From NCBI GenBank assembly GCA_963736175.1, contig CAVTNU010000016.1:46604-110603 (forward strand): 64,000 nucleotides of DNA, in the 5' to 3' direction. The DNA is from Rhodoblastus sp963736175 (GTDB taxonomy: Bacteria > Pseudomonadota > Alphaproteobacteria > Rhizobiales > Beijerinckiaceae). Positions within the stretch are counted from its first letter, which is position 1. Each line of letters opens with the position of its first letter. Positions 33,991 through 42,672 of the stretch are shown piece by piece. The translations under genes and the position numbers were made by a program. The notes beneath the pieces were generated by a model. That model worked only from the letters and a program-made list of their open reading frames with translations, made no database searches and was not told where the DNA came from.

Positions 33991-34908
33991 TCAATGTTTC
34001 TGCGGCGGCTTTGACTGACGCCGAGGCGCCTTGTTCCCAGCAAGTTGCGCGCCAGCCTCGGCGCCCTGTCGCGCCGCGGCAAGCAGTTGCGCGTGCAGCG
34101 CCGCCGGCGCGGCGATCAGAGGACCGTGCAGGGTGCTGGGGCTGTTATAAACGGGCGTCTTTCCCTCAAGGTCGGTGAGCAGGCCGCCCGCTTCATGCAG
34201 GATGAGATCGGCGGCGGCGATATCCCAATCATAGGCGTTGGGATTGGCGAGCGCGCCCTCAAGCTCGCCCGCCGCCACGCCGATCAACCGCATCGCCAGC
34301 GAGGGCAATTTCGGACGCGTCTGAAATTGCGCGCCGGCATGGCGCAAATCGGCCAGCAGCGGTTCCGGCGCGGCGAGCCGGGCTTGCGCCAGGTTTGCCT
34401 GCGACGAGACAGTGATCGCGACGCCGTTCATGCGCGCGCCGGCGCCAAGGCGAGCGGTATAGGTCTGGCCCAAGGCCGGCGCATGAACGATCGCCAGGAC
34501 CGGCCGCCCGCGCACGACGCAAGCGGCGCAGATCGCCCAGCACGGATCGCCGCGCGCGAAGCCGCGCGTGCCATCGATCGGATCAACGGTGAACAAGGCG
34601 TCCTTGCCAAGACGATCGGCCGAATCCGTCGTCTCTTCGGAAAGCCAGCCGAAATGCGGAGCAAGCGGGCGCAGTTTTTCCTTGAGCAGGCGATCGAGCG
34701 CCAAATCCGCTTCGGTGACCGGCGAACCGCCGGCCTTGTGCATGACCTTGGCGCTGGTCGGCGCGCCCGGACGAAAAAATTCGAGCGCCAGCGCGCCCGC
34801 CTCGTCGACGATCGCGCCCAGCCGCGCTTCGATGGCGGCAAGCTCCACTTCATATTGAACGCCCTTGGGGAGGCGATTGGATTCCGGATCTTGGCGCGGT
34901 GTCTTCAC
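33991..34908 (-). CDS. Inositol monophosphatase-family phosphatase, CysQ-like
   Basis: The 305-residue Mg-dependent phosphatase has GSPVTEADLALD, WLSEETTDSADRLG, the metal-binding VDPIDGTRGFARG (Asp109, Asp112) and YDWDIAAADLILHEAGG (C-terminal Asp). These define the IMPase/3'(2'),5'-bisphosphate nucleotidase superfamily. In Rhizobiales this gene heads the DUF4170-waaA-lpxK group; whether it acts on PAP or on a sugar phosphate is open. The C-terminal ~25 residues are basic and look disordered. Confidence 0.87.
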   Translation of the reverse strand: MKTPRQDPESNRLPKGVQYEVELAAIEARLGAIVDEAGALALEFFRPGAPTSAKVMHKAGGSPVTEADLALDRLLKEKLRPLAPHFGWLSEETTDSADRLGKDALFTVDPIDGTRGFARGDPCWAICAACVVRGRPVLAIVHAPALGQTYTARLGAGARMNGVAITVSSQANLAQARLAAPEPLLADLRHAGAQFQTRPKLPSLAMRLIGVAAGELEGALANPNAYDWDIAAADLILHEAGGLLTDLEGKTPVYNSPSTLHGPLIAAPAALHAQLLAAARQGAEAGAQLAGNKAPRRQSKPPQKH

Positions 34909-35361
34909 GCGAGGTCAGCCCGTATTGTTTGCGTAGCGCGCCAAAGCCTGTTTCGTTCCCGCGGAATCGAAAGGAACGCATCGGCTGTTGATTTCAACGC
35001 GTGTCGCCATCAGAAATGCGGCGGCTTTCGCAAAAAGGCGTCCGCACGGCCGCGCATTGCGCGTTCAGCCCCTGTAAACGGGCCTGGCCATAGGCGCAAG
35101 GCGAATTGCCGCGACGCCGCCTCCGCCAATATGGGCATGGCGTCGAGGTTTGTCGCCTCGCCCCGAAATCGCCGCCGGAATCGGCTGCAATTTGTTCGGA
35201 ACAATATAGCCGCAATTTGAATCGCTTTGGCGTCTGTCTATAGACCGTAATCTGACAAAGCCGTGATTTTACAAAAACTTCACCAGACGAATTAGGCCTT
35301 TCGCCCGACCTACCCATCGACAATCGCGCCAAGACGCCATTGCTTCAGGGGGCGGATCGTC
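34909..35361. other. 453-base intergenic region without a convincing gene
   Basis: The gap between the divergent phosphatase and DUF6101 genes holds no credible reading frame. It contains two perfect palindromes, TTGTTC-G-GAACAA (35192-35204) and GTCTATAGAC (35236-35245), in an AT-richer part, and a possible hairpin CGTTCC/GGAACG near 34954-34978. These sit where the DUF6101 promoter should be and could be operators. No riboswitch was recognised. Confidence 0.5.
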
Positions 35362-35880
35362 ATGAGCTTGCAACAAGCCTATTCCTCGCAGCCCTTCAGC
35401 GCCCCCGATTCGCGCGCCGACGACGGCCGGCGCGAGATCGTCATCAGCGGAGGCAAAATCGCCATTTCCCGGGCGATCAGCGGCGTGAAGATGAATCTCG
35501 ATTTGCCGGCGACCGCTTATCGCGGACTGGCCGTCTCGCTCGATATCGACGAGCGCGGCCAACAAACCTACCGCATCGTGCTGTCGCACCGCGACAGCGA
35601 TCTTTCCGTCACGCTCGCGCAAACGCCGCAAAAAGATGAGACGGTCACGCTATGGCGCCGCTGGTCGGCCTATTTCGGCCTGCCTTCCTTCGTCAAATGG
35701 CCCGACGGCGACATCGAAAGCCTTCAGCCGGATGATCCTTTTGGCGCGCCGACTGCGCGTAAACGCGGCTGGCCGCTCGGCAAACGCCGCTCGCATATGT
35801 CGGGGCGTCGGGCCTGTCCGCCCAAGGGATGCGCCCGCGTTGTCCGCCGCGACGGACGCGAGATCGTTCGCTATGAATAG
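35362..35880 (+). CDS. DUF6101 family protein
   Basis: The 172-residue cytoplasmic protein has a beta-rich N-terminal two thirds (REIVISGGKIAISRAISGVKM, then LPATAYRGLAVSLDI, YRIVLSHRDSDLSVTL) and a basic C-terminus (ARKRGWPLGKRRSHMSGRR). This fits the DUF6101 family seen in Rhizobiales; no function is known. ATG 35362 follows AGGGGGCGG. It ends 5 bases from the ubiA stop. Confidence 0.65.
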   Translation: MSLQQAYSSQPFSAPDSRADDGRREIVISGGKIAISRAISGVKMNLDLPATAYRGLAVSLDIDERGQQTYRIVLSHRDSDLSVTLAQTPQKDETVTLWRRWSAYFGLPSFVKWPDGDIESLQPDDPFGAPTARKRGWPLGKRRSHMSGRRACPPKGCARVVRRDGREIVRYE

Positions 35881-35885
35881 AAAAC

Positions 35886-36848
35886 CTATCTGACCAGATA
35901 AAAGGCCAGGCTTTCCGCGAACAGACCGGCGAACAGAAAAAACCCGGCGTCGCGATTCGAACGGAACAATTTCAGCGCCAACGCCGAATCGGCGCCGTCG
36001 ATCTGACGCGACTGCCACATCAGGTGAGCCGCCATCGCCAACAAGCCCAGATGCGCGATCAGGCCTGCGCCGGCGGTTATCAAAGCCGCTTCGGCGAAAA
36101 CGGCCGTGAGAAAATAGAGCGCGGCGACGGCCAGCCGCACGTGTTCGCCGAACAGACGCGCCGTCGATTTGACGCCGGCCTTGATGTCGTCGCGCACATC
36201 CTGCAGCGCGTAAATCGTGTCGTAACCGATCGTCCAGACGATCGCCGAGGCGTAAAGGAAGAACGCTGGCGTGGCCAAAGAGCCTCGCACCGACGCCCAT
36301 CCCATCAGCGCGCCCCAGGCGAAGGCCAAGCCGAGCACCGCCTGCGGCCAGGAGGTGAACCGCTTCATGAACGGATAGACGGCGACAAGAATGAGTGAGG
36401 ATAAGCCAAGAACGACGGCGAAAGAATTGAATGTCAGCAGAACGGCGAGGCCGATCAGGCACTGGACGACAAAAAAGATTTTGGCCGCCGCGACGCTGAC
36501 GCGGCCGGAGGGTAGGGGTCTGCCGCGCGTTCGCTCGACCGCGGCGTCGATTTTGCGGTCGACGATATCGTTATAGGTCGAACCGGCGCCGCGCATGGCG
36601 ATGGCGCCGAGGGCGAACAAGGCGAGATGCGGATAATCGGGCGTCTGCGTCGCGGAAATCGATGCGAGCGCCGAAGATTGCAGGCACGGCGCCAAAAGCA
36701 GCTGCCAGCCGATCGGCCGATCGAGGCGCGCCAGTTGGATATAGGGCAGCCAGCTCGCCGGCGCGCGCGCCAACCAGCCAAGCGACGCGGCGTCGGGCAG
36801 CGCGTTCGCGATCTTTTCTGCCTGCGCTTCGGCGAAAGCGGATTTCAT
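35886..36848 (-). CDS. ubiA: 4-hydroxybenzoate polyprenyltransferase
   Basis: The 320-residue integral membrane enzyme attaches the prenyl chain to 4-hydroxybenzoate in ubiquinone synthesis. It has about eight membrane helices and both Asp-rich motifs: NDIVDRKID (93-101) and YDTIYALQDVRDD (~208-220). RLDRPIGWQLLLAPCLQS near residues 41-58 is typical of UbiA. It is unlinked here to the other ubi genes (ubiE-ubiB at 50-53 kb). Confidence 0.95.
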   Translation of the reverse strand: MKSAFAEAQAEKIANALPDAASLGWLARAPASWLPYIQLARLDRPIGWQLLLAPCLQSSALASISATQTPDYPHLALFALGAIAMRGAGSTYNDIVDRKIDAAVERTRGRPLPSGRVSVAAAKIFFVVQCLIGLAVLLTFNSFAVVLGLSSLILVAVYPFMKRFTSWPQAVLGLAFAWGALMGWASVRGSLATPAFFLYASAIVWTIGYDTIYALQDVRDDIKAGVKSTARLFGEHVRLAVAALYFLTAVFAEAALITAGAGLIAHLGLLAMAAHLMWQSRQIDGADSALALKLFRSNRDAGFFLFAGLFAESLAFYLVR

Positions 36849-36906
36849 CGCGCACGCCTCAAATCCGGACGGCCGATTCTTGCGGCGCGCATTCCGGCCA
36901 AACTCT

Positions 36907-37344
36907 CTAGAGCGGCCCGGCCGGCAACTTGACCGCCGGCATGTTCAAGGCGCCTGCGCCGGACTGCTGATTTTTCATTTGTTCAGCGATCTTGCAGGCT
37001 TTGGACGCCGTCGAGACCGAACGGTCCCGAGCCGTCGTTAATCCCTCGATGAAATTATCGGGAATCGCGCACCAGTCCTTGTTCTTGGTGGTGTAGGCCA
37101 GCATTTTGCCTTCGATCCCGGCAAGTTTGCGAAACTGCCCGCAGGCGAAAACCGGCTCGAGCTTGCCGCCATGCGCCTTGACGTTGGCGCCCAAGCCCTC
37201 AAGCAACGCTTGGCGCTCCTTGCCCATAGCGCCGAGATCGGATTGGCAATCGGCGGCAAGCGCCGGCGCGCAAAAGAAAAATCCAGCGCACGCCAATGCG
37301 ACGGCGCGTTTTGGCGTCCTCGCCGCAAATCGAAGAACCGTCAT
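36907..37344 (-). CDS. Exported four-cysteine hypothetical protein
   Basis: The 145-residue precursor from ATG 37344 has a signal peptide (RAVALACAGFFFCAPALAAD). The mature part, mostly helical, holds four cysteines (DCQSD, FACGQF, DWCAIP, KACKIAE), probably two disulfides in the periplasm. A glutamine/glycine/proline-rich tail follows. I recognise no named family; similar small Cys-containing exported proteins occur in Rhizobiales. Confidence 0.7.
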   Translation of the reverse strand: MTVLRFAARTPKRAVALACAGFFFCAPALAADCQSDLGAMGKERQALLEGLGANVKAHGGKLEPVFACGQFRKLAGIEGKMLAYTTKNKDWCAIPDNFIEGLTTARDRSVSTASKACKIAEQMKNQQSGAGALNMPAVKLPAGPL

Positions 37345-37495
37345 GATTTCCGTCCGATTTTCCAAGCGCCCTGTTCGCGCCGTCAGCGAAACTGGCGGCT
37401 ATCCTTATCAAACGCAGCCGCTTTCACGCAAGCGGGCGTTAATATACATGAAAAAAGACCAGCGTGTGACCGCACATGCGCGCCTGCAATCCGGA

Positions 37496-37954
37496 TCAGC
37501 CGCCGGCCGACCCCGATTTAGCCGCCTGCGCCAAACCCTTGCGCGCCAGCGCGTCGGCGCGTTCGTTCATCGGATCGCCGGCATGGCCTTTGACCCAGAA
37601 CCATTCGATCTCGTGACGTTTGGCCGCCTCGTCGAGGCGACGCCATAGATCTTCATTCTTGACCGGCTTTTTGTCGGCGGTCTTCCAGCCGTTGCGTTTC
37701 CAGTTGTTGATCCAACTGGTGACGCCCTGCCGCACATATTGGGAATCGGTATGAAGCGCGACCCTGCACGGCCGGGTCAAGGGCTCCAACGCGACAATCG
37801 CCGCCAGCAACTCCATGCGATTATTGGTCGTGTCGGCCTGCCCCCCGCACAGCTCCTTTTCGACGCCGCCAAAGGCGAGGACGGCGCCATAGCCTCCGGG
37901 CCCCGGATTGCCGGAACAGGCGCCGTCCGTGTAGATTACCACCTTGCCGCTCAC
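37496..37954 (-). CDS. rnhA: Ribonuclease HI
   Basis: The 152-residue enzyme cuts RNA in RNA-DNA hybrids. With GTG 37954 as start, the catalytic residues fall at the same numbers as in E. coli: Asp10 (IYTDGACSGNPG), Glu48 (NNRMELLAA), Asp70 (LHTDSQYV), His124 and Asp134 (GHAGDPMNERADALA). The start codon overlaps the thrB stop in GTGA (37951-37954), which decides it against the longer frame to 38068. Confidence 0.96.
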   Translation of the reverse strand: MSGKVVIYTDGACSGNPGPGGYGAVLAFGGVEKELCGGQADTTNNRMELLAAIVALEPLTRPCRVALHTDSQYVRQGVTSWINNWKRNGWKTADKKPVKNEDLWRRLDEAAKRHEIEWFWVKGHAGDPMNERADALARKGLAQAAKSGSAGG

Positions 37955-38916
37955 GCTTTCATCCCATATTCGCCGATCTGCTCGATCTTTTGATGAAAGC
38001 GCAGCTTTTTCAGATATTCGATCGGATTTTTCGGGCGCACCAAGGCGCCTGGCGGCACATTCAGCCAATCGACCAGCCGCGTCAGCAAAAACCGCATCGC
38101 CGCGCCGCGGGCCAGAATGGGCAAAGCGTTGCGTTCGTCTTCGCTCAAAGTGCGAACGCCGGCGTAGCCGTTGAGCAGAGCCTGACCCTTGGTGGCGTTG
38201 AACGACGCGTCGGGCTCAAAGCACCAGGCGTTGAGACAGATAGCCAGATCATAGGCAAGGCTGTCGTTGCAGGCGAAATAGAAGTCGATCAAGCCGGAAA
38301 GTCGTTCGCCGATAAAAAATACGTTATCGGGAAACAGATCGGCGTGGATGATGCCTTGTGGCAGATCGGCCGGCCAGACGCGCGTCAGGAATTCAAGCTC
38401 CTGTTCGATGGTGCGGTCGAGATCGGGCGCGATCTCCCCGGCGCGCGAGGCGACAGACGCGAAAAGCGCGGGCCAGCTCGCCAAAGACAAGGCGTTGGGG
38501 CGCTTGAGCGCAAATCCCGCGCCGGCAAGATGCATTTGCGCCAGTCCCTGTCCGACGGCGAAACATTGTCTGGCGTCGGGACGCCGGGTGGACAGCCCTT
38601 CAAGAAACGTCACCAGCGCGGCCGGCCGGCCGGCGAGGCGCGCGAGCGATTCGCCGCGCCGGTTGCGCACCGGCAACGGGCAGTTCAGCCCTCTTGCCGC
38701 CAGATGCTCCATCAGGCCAAGAAAGAATGGCAGGTCGGCGCTGTTCACACGCTTTTCATAGAGCGTCAGGATGTAATAGCCGGCGCGACAGTGCAATAGA
38801 TAGTTGGAGTTCTCGACGCCCTCGGCGATGCCCTTGAGCGCCAGCACCTCGCCAAGATCGTAATCGGCGAGGAAGGTCAATAATTCGTCGTCGGCGATCT
38901 CGGTGTAGACGGCCAT
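37951..38916 (-). CDS. thrB: Homoserine kinase, ThrB2/aminoglycoside-phosphotransferase type
   Basis: The 321-residue protein phosphorylates homoserine in threonine synthesis. It has the choline/aminoglycoside-kinase fold: an N-terminal lobe (AEGVENSNYLLHCRAGYYILTLYEKR), the Brenner-type catalytic loop GIIHADLFPDNVFF (~189-202) and the metal-binding LSGLIDFYFACND. This non-GHMP form is usual in alphaproteobacteria. It is coupled to rnhA by a 4-base overlap; in many relatives ispH precedes it, but it is not here. Confidence 0.92.
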   Translation of the reverse strand: MAVYTEIADDELLTFLADYDLGEVLALKGIAEGVENSNYLLHCRAGYYILTLYEKRVNSADLPFFLGLMEHLAARGLNCPLPVRNRRGESLARLAGRPAALVTFLEGLSTRRPDARQCFAVGQGLAQMHLAGAGFALKRPNALSLASWPALFASVASRAGEIAPDLDRTIEQELEFLTRVWPADLPQGIIHADLFPDNVFFIGERLSGLIDFYFACNDSLAYDLAICLNAWCFEPDASFNATKGQALLNGYAGVRTLSEDERNALPILARGAAMRFLLTRLVDWLNVPPGALVRPKNPIEYLKKLRFHQKIEQIGEYGMKA

Positions 38917-39118
38917 GGCGGCAAGCTCGTTTTTGCTGACCGGCCTCCATGCGTCGAGCGGAGTCAGCGGCGTTGGCCGCCTCTGTTAAGCGCGCGCGCG
39001 GCCCTCGTCAAACCGTCGCCTTGTCGGGGGCGGCGAACGTCGTCGAGGCCGCGGGGGTTGACGGGGCCGGCCCGACGAAACAAACAGATTTGAACTGGGC
39101 TCAAGAAAGTCGGACCCG

Positions 39119-40030
39119 ATGGCGCGCGCCGCTTCTCTTAAAACGATGTTTCTGGCCACCCGGCCGATGTTTTTCCCCGCCGCCGCGACGCCGGTCTTGG
39201 TCGGCGGCTTTTGGGGCTTCGCCGAACGTCACGTGTTTTCGATTCCCATATTCGCGCTGACGCTGATCGGCATGTTGAGCCTGCATGGCGCGGCCAACGT
39301 GTTCAACGACGTCGCCGATGAAAAGAACGGCTGCGACAAGCTCAACGACGATCGCATTTCGCCCTTCACCGGCGGCTCGCGCTTCCTGCAGACGGGCGAT
39401 ATTTCGCTGTCGACGATGACCTGGCTCGGCGTCGCGCTTGTCGCCGCGGCAGCGCTGACCGGCCTGGCGCTCGCCGCCGTCAAGGGACCCGTGATTCTGG
39501 CGATGGGCGCCTTCGGCGTCGCCTTGCTACTGGCCTATTCGGCGCCGCCTCTCTGGCTGGCGGCCAGCGGTGCGGGCGAGGCGGCGGTCGGCGTTGGATT
39601 CGGCCTGCCGGTGCTGGGCGCCTATTTTGCCCAAACCGGCCAATTCAGTCTCGACGCCCTGACGGCCGCGGGCGCGATCGGGTGTTGGTCGGCGGCGATT
39701 TTGCTCGTCAACGAAGTCCCGGACGCCAAAGCCGACGCGCAGGCGCAAAAGCGCACGCTGGTGGTGCGCTTGGGGCGCCGGCAGGCGCGTTGGCTTTATC
39801 TCGCCGTTCAGGGCCTCGCGCTCATTCTGGCGCTGATATTGCTGAACCAGATCCATGCGCCGTGGACTTTGCGCGCGTTTATCTGCGTCCCGGCGTTTTT
39901 CACGGCGCGCGCCTTCGCCCGCTGGAACGGCGGACGCGACGATTTGCGCGCAGCCATTCTCGCCACGCTGAACGCCCATCTCGCCGGCGGCTTGTTGCTG
40001 GCCGCCGCGCCCTTTTTCTTTGCCGTATAG
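39119..40030 (+). CDS. UbiA-superfamily prenyltransferase, MenA-like, substrate unknown
   Basis: The 303-residue protein has eight hydrophobic segments. Asp-rich motif 1 is NVFNDVADEKNGCDKLNDD (60-78), followed by SPFTGGSRFLQTG, a MenA-like signature; motif 2 is NEVPDAKADAQ (~199-209). It differs clearly from UbiA at 35.9 kb. Members prenylate naphthoate, phenols or pigments. No menaquinone gene is nearby, so the acceptor is open. It is divergent from thrB; a transporter of the EamA type follows 31 bases later. Confidence 0.82.
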   Translation: MARAASLKTMFLATRPMFFPAAATPVLVGGFWGFAERHVFSIPIFALTLIGMLSLHGAANVFNDVADEKNGCDKLNDDRISPFTGGSRFLQTGDISLSTMTWLGVALVAAAALTGLALAAVKGPVILAMGAFGVALLLAYSAPPLWLAASGAGEAAVGVGFGLPVLGAYFAQTGQFSLDALTAAGAIGCWSAAILLVNEVPDAKADAQAQKRTLVVRLGRRQARWLYLAVQGLALILALILLNQIHAPWTLRAFICVPAFFTARAFARWNGGRDDLRAAILATLNAHLAGGLLLAAAPFFFAV

Positions 40031-40061
40031 CGACCGGCGCGATTTGCATGTTAGGCAGGCC

Positions 40062-40958
40062 ATGATCGCGATTCCCGGGCTGTGGGCGTTTTTGACGATT
40101 GTCGCGTCGGCGGCGCAAACCCTGCGCAACGCCTTGCAACGAGACCTGATCGGCGTGATCGGCGCGGCGGGATCGGCCTATGTGCGCTTCATCTACGGCC
40201 TGCCCTTCGCCGCGCTTTTCCTCGCCTTGATCGGCCTCTGGCGAGGCGAGGCGCCGCCTGTACCCGGCGGCGCGCCGCTCGCTTTCGCCGCCGCGGGCGG
40301 AGCGGCGCAAATCCTCGCGACAGGCCTGTTGCTCGCCGCGATGCGCGAGACGTCCTTCGTCGCGGCGTCCGCCTACAGCAAAACCGAACCGGCGCAATTG
40401 GCGCTGTTCGGCCTCGTGCTGCTGGGCGATCCGGTCACCTGGACGCTGGCCGCCGCCATCGCGCTTTGTCTGGCCGGCGTCTGGCTGGCGTCGGGACTGG
40501 GATCGGCATCGGGTTCGGGCGGCGGCAGGGCGGCGGCCTATGGCCTTGGCTGCGCGGCTATGTTCGCGCTGTCGGCTGTGGGCTATCGCGCCGGCGTGCG
40601 CGCGATGGGCGGGACCTCTCTAATCGGCGACGCTTCGAGCCTTTTGGTCTGCGCCCTGGCGATGCAAAGCGGCGCGATCGTCCTTTGGCTTGGCCTGTCG
40701 AATCGCCCGCTTCTGACGCGCCTCTGGCGTCTGTGGCGAAGCTCGCTCGCCGCCGGCGCCGCCGGCGCTTTCGCCTCGGAGTGCTGGTTCCTCGCCTTTG
40801 CGCTCGATTCGGCGGCGCGCGTGCGCACGCTGGCGTTGATCGAAATGATTTTCGCACAATGGGTCGGCCGTGCGATCTTCAAACAAAAGGTCTCCTGGCG
40901 TGAATTGTCCGGCGCCGGATTGATCATGCTGGGCGTCGGCGTTCTGATCAACGGCTGA
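40062..40958 (+). CDS. EamA/DMT-family membrane transporter
   Basis: The 298-residue protein has about ten hydrophobic helices in two EamA-type halves (the first ends near SYSKTEPAQLALFGLVLLGD, the second near ALIEMIFAQWVGRAIFKQKVSW). The TEPAQ/EMIFAQ elements are the conserved glutamate turns of the drug/metabolite transporter family. The substrate is unknown. ATG 40062 is chosen 31 bases after the prenyltransferase stop; upstream in-frame sequence overlaps that gene's end. Confidence 0.85.
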   Translation: MIAIPGLWAFLTIVASAAQTLRNALQRDLIGVIGAAGSAYVRFIYGLPFAALFLALIGLWRGEAPPVPGGAPLAFAAAGGAAQILATGLLLAAMRETSFVAASAYSKTEPAQLALFGLVLLGDPVTWTLAAAIALCLAGVWLASGLGSASGSGGGRAAAYGLGCAAMFALSAVGYRAGVRAMGGTSLIGDASSLLVCALAMQSGAIVLWLGLSNRPLLTRLWRLWRSSLAAGAAGAFASECWFLAFALDSAARVRTLALIEMIFAQWVGRAIFKQKVSWRELSGAGLIMLGVGVLING

Positions 40959-41162
40959 CGGAAAGTTGCGGCGAATGACGCTGGAGCCTGCAAAAGGACA
41001 AAAAGCTCTGCAAAATGACGCGCCGACGACTAAGCGCCCGATGTTGGCGACGAATGTGCGCCTTGGCTGGTTTTGACCGTCGCTTTCCGCTTTTGGTTTC
41101 TGCCTATAAGCTGACGCGAGGTGCGAATCTGACCTTGGGCGCCCGGAAAGATTTACGAGGCT

Positions 41163-42563
41163 ATGAACAATAATTTCGGCAAGCCATTCGGCCGCACGCG
41201 CGCTCAATCGCGCTTTTCCTCACAGGACGATCGAACCAACGAAGCAAGCCAGCATCCCGGTCTGGCGGCGCGGGTCGCGGCGGCGGCGGTGATTTGCGAC
41301 GTCGTGCAAGGCGGTCATGCGCTCGACGAACGATTTGCGCCGGACGCGCCCACTTCGCGTCTGACCGGACTTGAGGACCGCGACCGCGCGTTGGCGCGCT
41401 CCATCGTCACCGTCGCGTTGCGCCGGCTCGGAACGATTCGCCACGCCCTCACACAACTGATCGAAAAAGGCATGCCGCGCAACGCCGGCGCGCTTGAATG
41501 GATTCTCATCGCGGCAGCGGCGCAGATTCTGTTTCTGGACACGCCCGATCATGCGGCGGTAGATCTCGCGGTGCGCGCGACGCGGTTGGAGGCGAAGTCC
41601 ACGCCTTTCGCGGCTCTCGTTAACGGCGTGCTGCGCAATCTGATTCGGCGGCGCGACGAATTCCTGAACGTTTCGGATCCGCTCGATGACGACACGCCGC
41701 ATTGGCTCGCGGCGCGTTGGCGGCGCGTCTACGGCGAGGATGTCGCATACGCCATCGCCGCCGCCAATCGTTCCGAGCCGACGCTGGACATTTCGGTCAA
41801 GGGTGATCCGGCCTTCTGGGCGGAAAAGCTGAGCGGACGCGTGCTGCCAACCGGTTCGGTGCGCGTCGGCGTCCATGCTCCGGTGCCCGAACTGGCCGGG
41901 TTCGGCGACGGCCAATGGTGGGTGCAGGACGCCGCCGCCGCCATTCCGGCGCGCCTGTTGGGCGTTGCGCCCGGCGAACGCGCGCTCGATCTTTGCGCCG
42001 CGCCCGGCGGCAAGACAGCCCAGCTTGCGGCGGCGGGCGCGGATGTGACGGCGCTTGATCGTTCGGCGGAACGGCTGAAAATCCTGTCGGCCAATCTGGC
42101 GAGGCTCAATTTGCGGGCCAATGTCGCCGTCGGCGACGCCAGCGTCTACAAGGGCGAGCCTTACGACGCCATTCTCGTCGACGCGCCCTGCACGGCCACC
42201 GGCACGATCAGGCGCCATCCCGACGTCGCCTGGACGAAGAAACCGGGCGATATCGCGACGCTCGCGGCGCTGCAAACGCGCATTCTCGACCGCGCCGTCT
42301 CTTTGCTGAAGCCGAACGGCCGGCTGGTCTATTGCACCTGTTCGCTGGAGCCCGAGGAGGGCGAGGCGCAGATCGCCGCACTGTTGCGGCGAAATCCAGA
42401 TGTCTTGCGCGATCCGATCGATCCCGGCCTCGTCGGCTTGCCTGCCGAGGCGGCGACCAGCGAGGGCGAATTGCGTCTCTTGCCGAATTTCTTGCCCGAT
42501 TCCGACCCACGGTTCGCCGGCCTCGACGGCTTCTTCATCGCCCGGCTGAGACGGGTTGGTTAG
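41163..42563 (+). CDS. rsmB: 16S rRNA m5C methyltransferase RsmB-type (RsmB/NOP family)
   Basis: The 466-residue protein has an N-terminal NusB-like RNA-binding domain (~35-165, with the pattern DRALARSIVTVALRRLGTI and AALVNGVLRNLIRR) and a C-terminal Rossmann methyltransferase. The SAM motif is LDLCAAPGGKTAQL (~271-284). The two cysteines of m5C methyltransferases are in VDAPCTATGTIRRHPD and VYCTCSLEPEEGE. Target C967 of 16S rRNA is inferred from E. coli. Confidence 0.9.
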   Translation: MNNNFGKPFGRTRAQSRFSSQDDRTNEASQHPGLAARVAAAAVICDVVQGGHALDERFAPDAPTSRLTGLEDRDRALARSIVTVALRRLGTIRHALTQLIEKGMPRNAGALEWILIAAAAQILFLDTPDHAAVDLAVRATRLEAKSTPFAALVNGVLRNLIRRRDEFLNVSDPLDDDTPHWLAARWRRVYGEDVAYAIAAANRSEPTLDISVKGDPAFWAEKLSGRVLPTGSVRVGVHAPVPELAGFGDGQWWVQDAAAAIPARLLGVAPGERALDLCAAPGGKTAQLAAAGADVTALDRSAERLKILSANLARLNLRANVAVGDASVYKGEPYDAILVDAPCTATGTIRRHPDVAWTKKPGDIATLAALQTRILDRAVSLLKPNGRLVYCTCSLEPEEGEAQIAALLRRNPDVLRDPIDPGLVGLPAEAATSEGELRLLPNFLPDSDPRFAGLDGFFIARLRRVG

Positions 42564-42672
42564 CGTGTCGTTAACGTATTTGGAGCCCAATCGCGCATTG
42601 CCGGGGACATGTTTTGAAGCGAAAAATCGCGAGAAAACTGATTTCCGCTCGTCCTACGGGCGGCCATAAATT

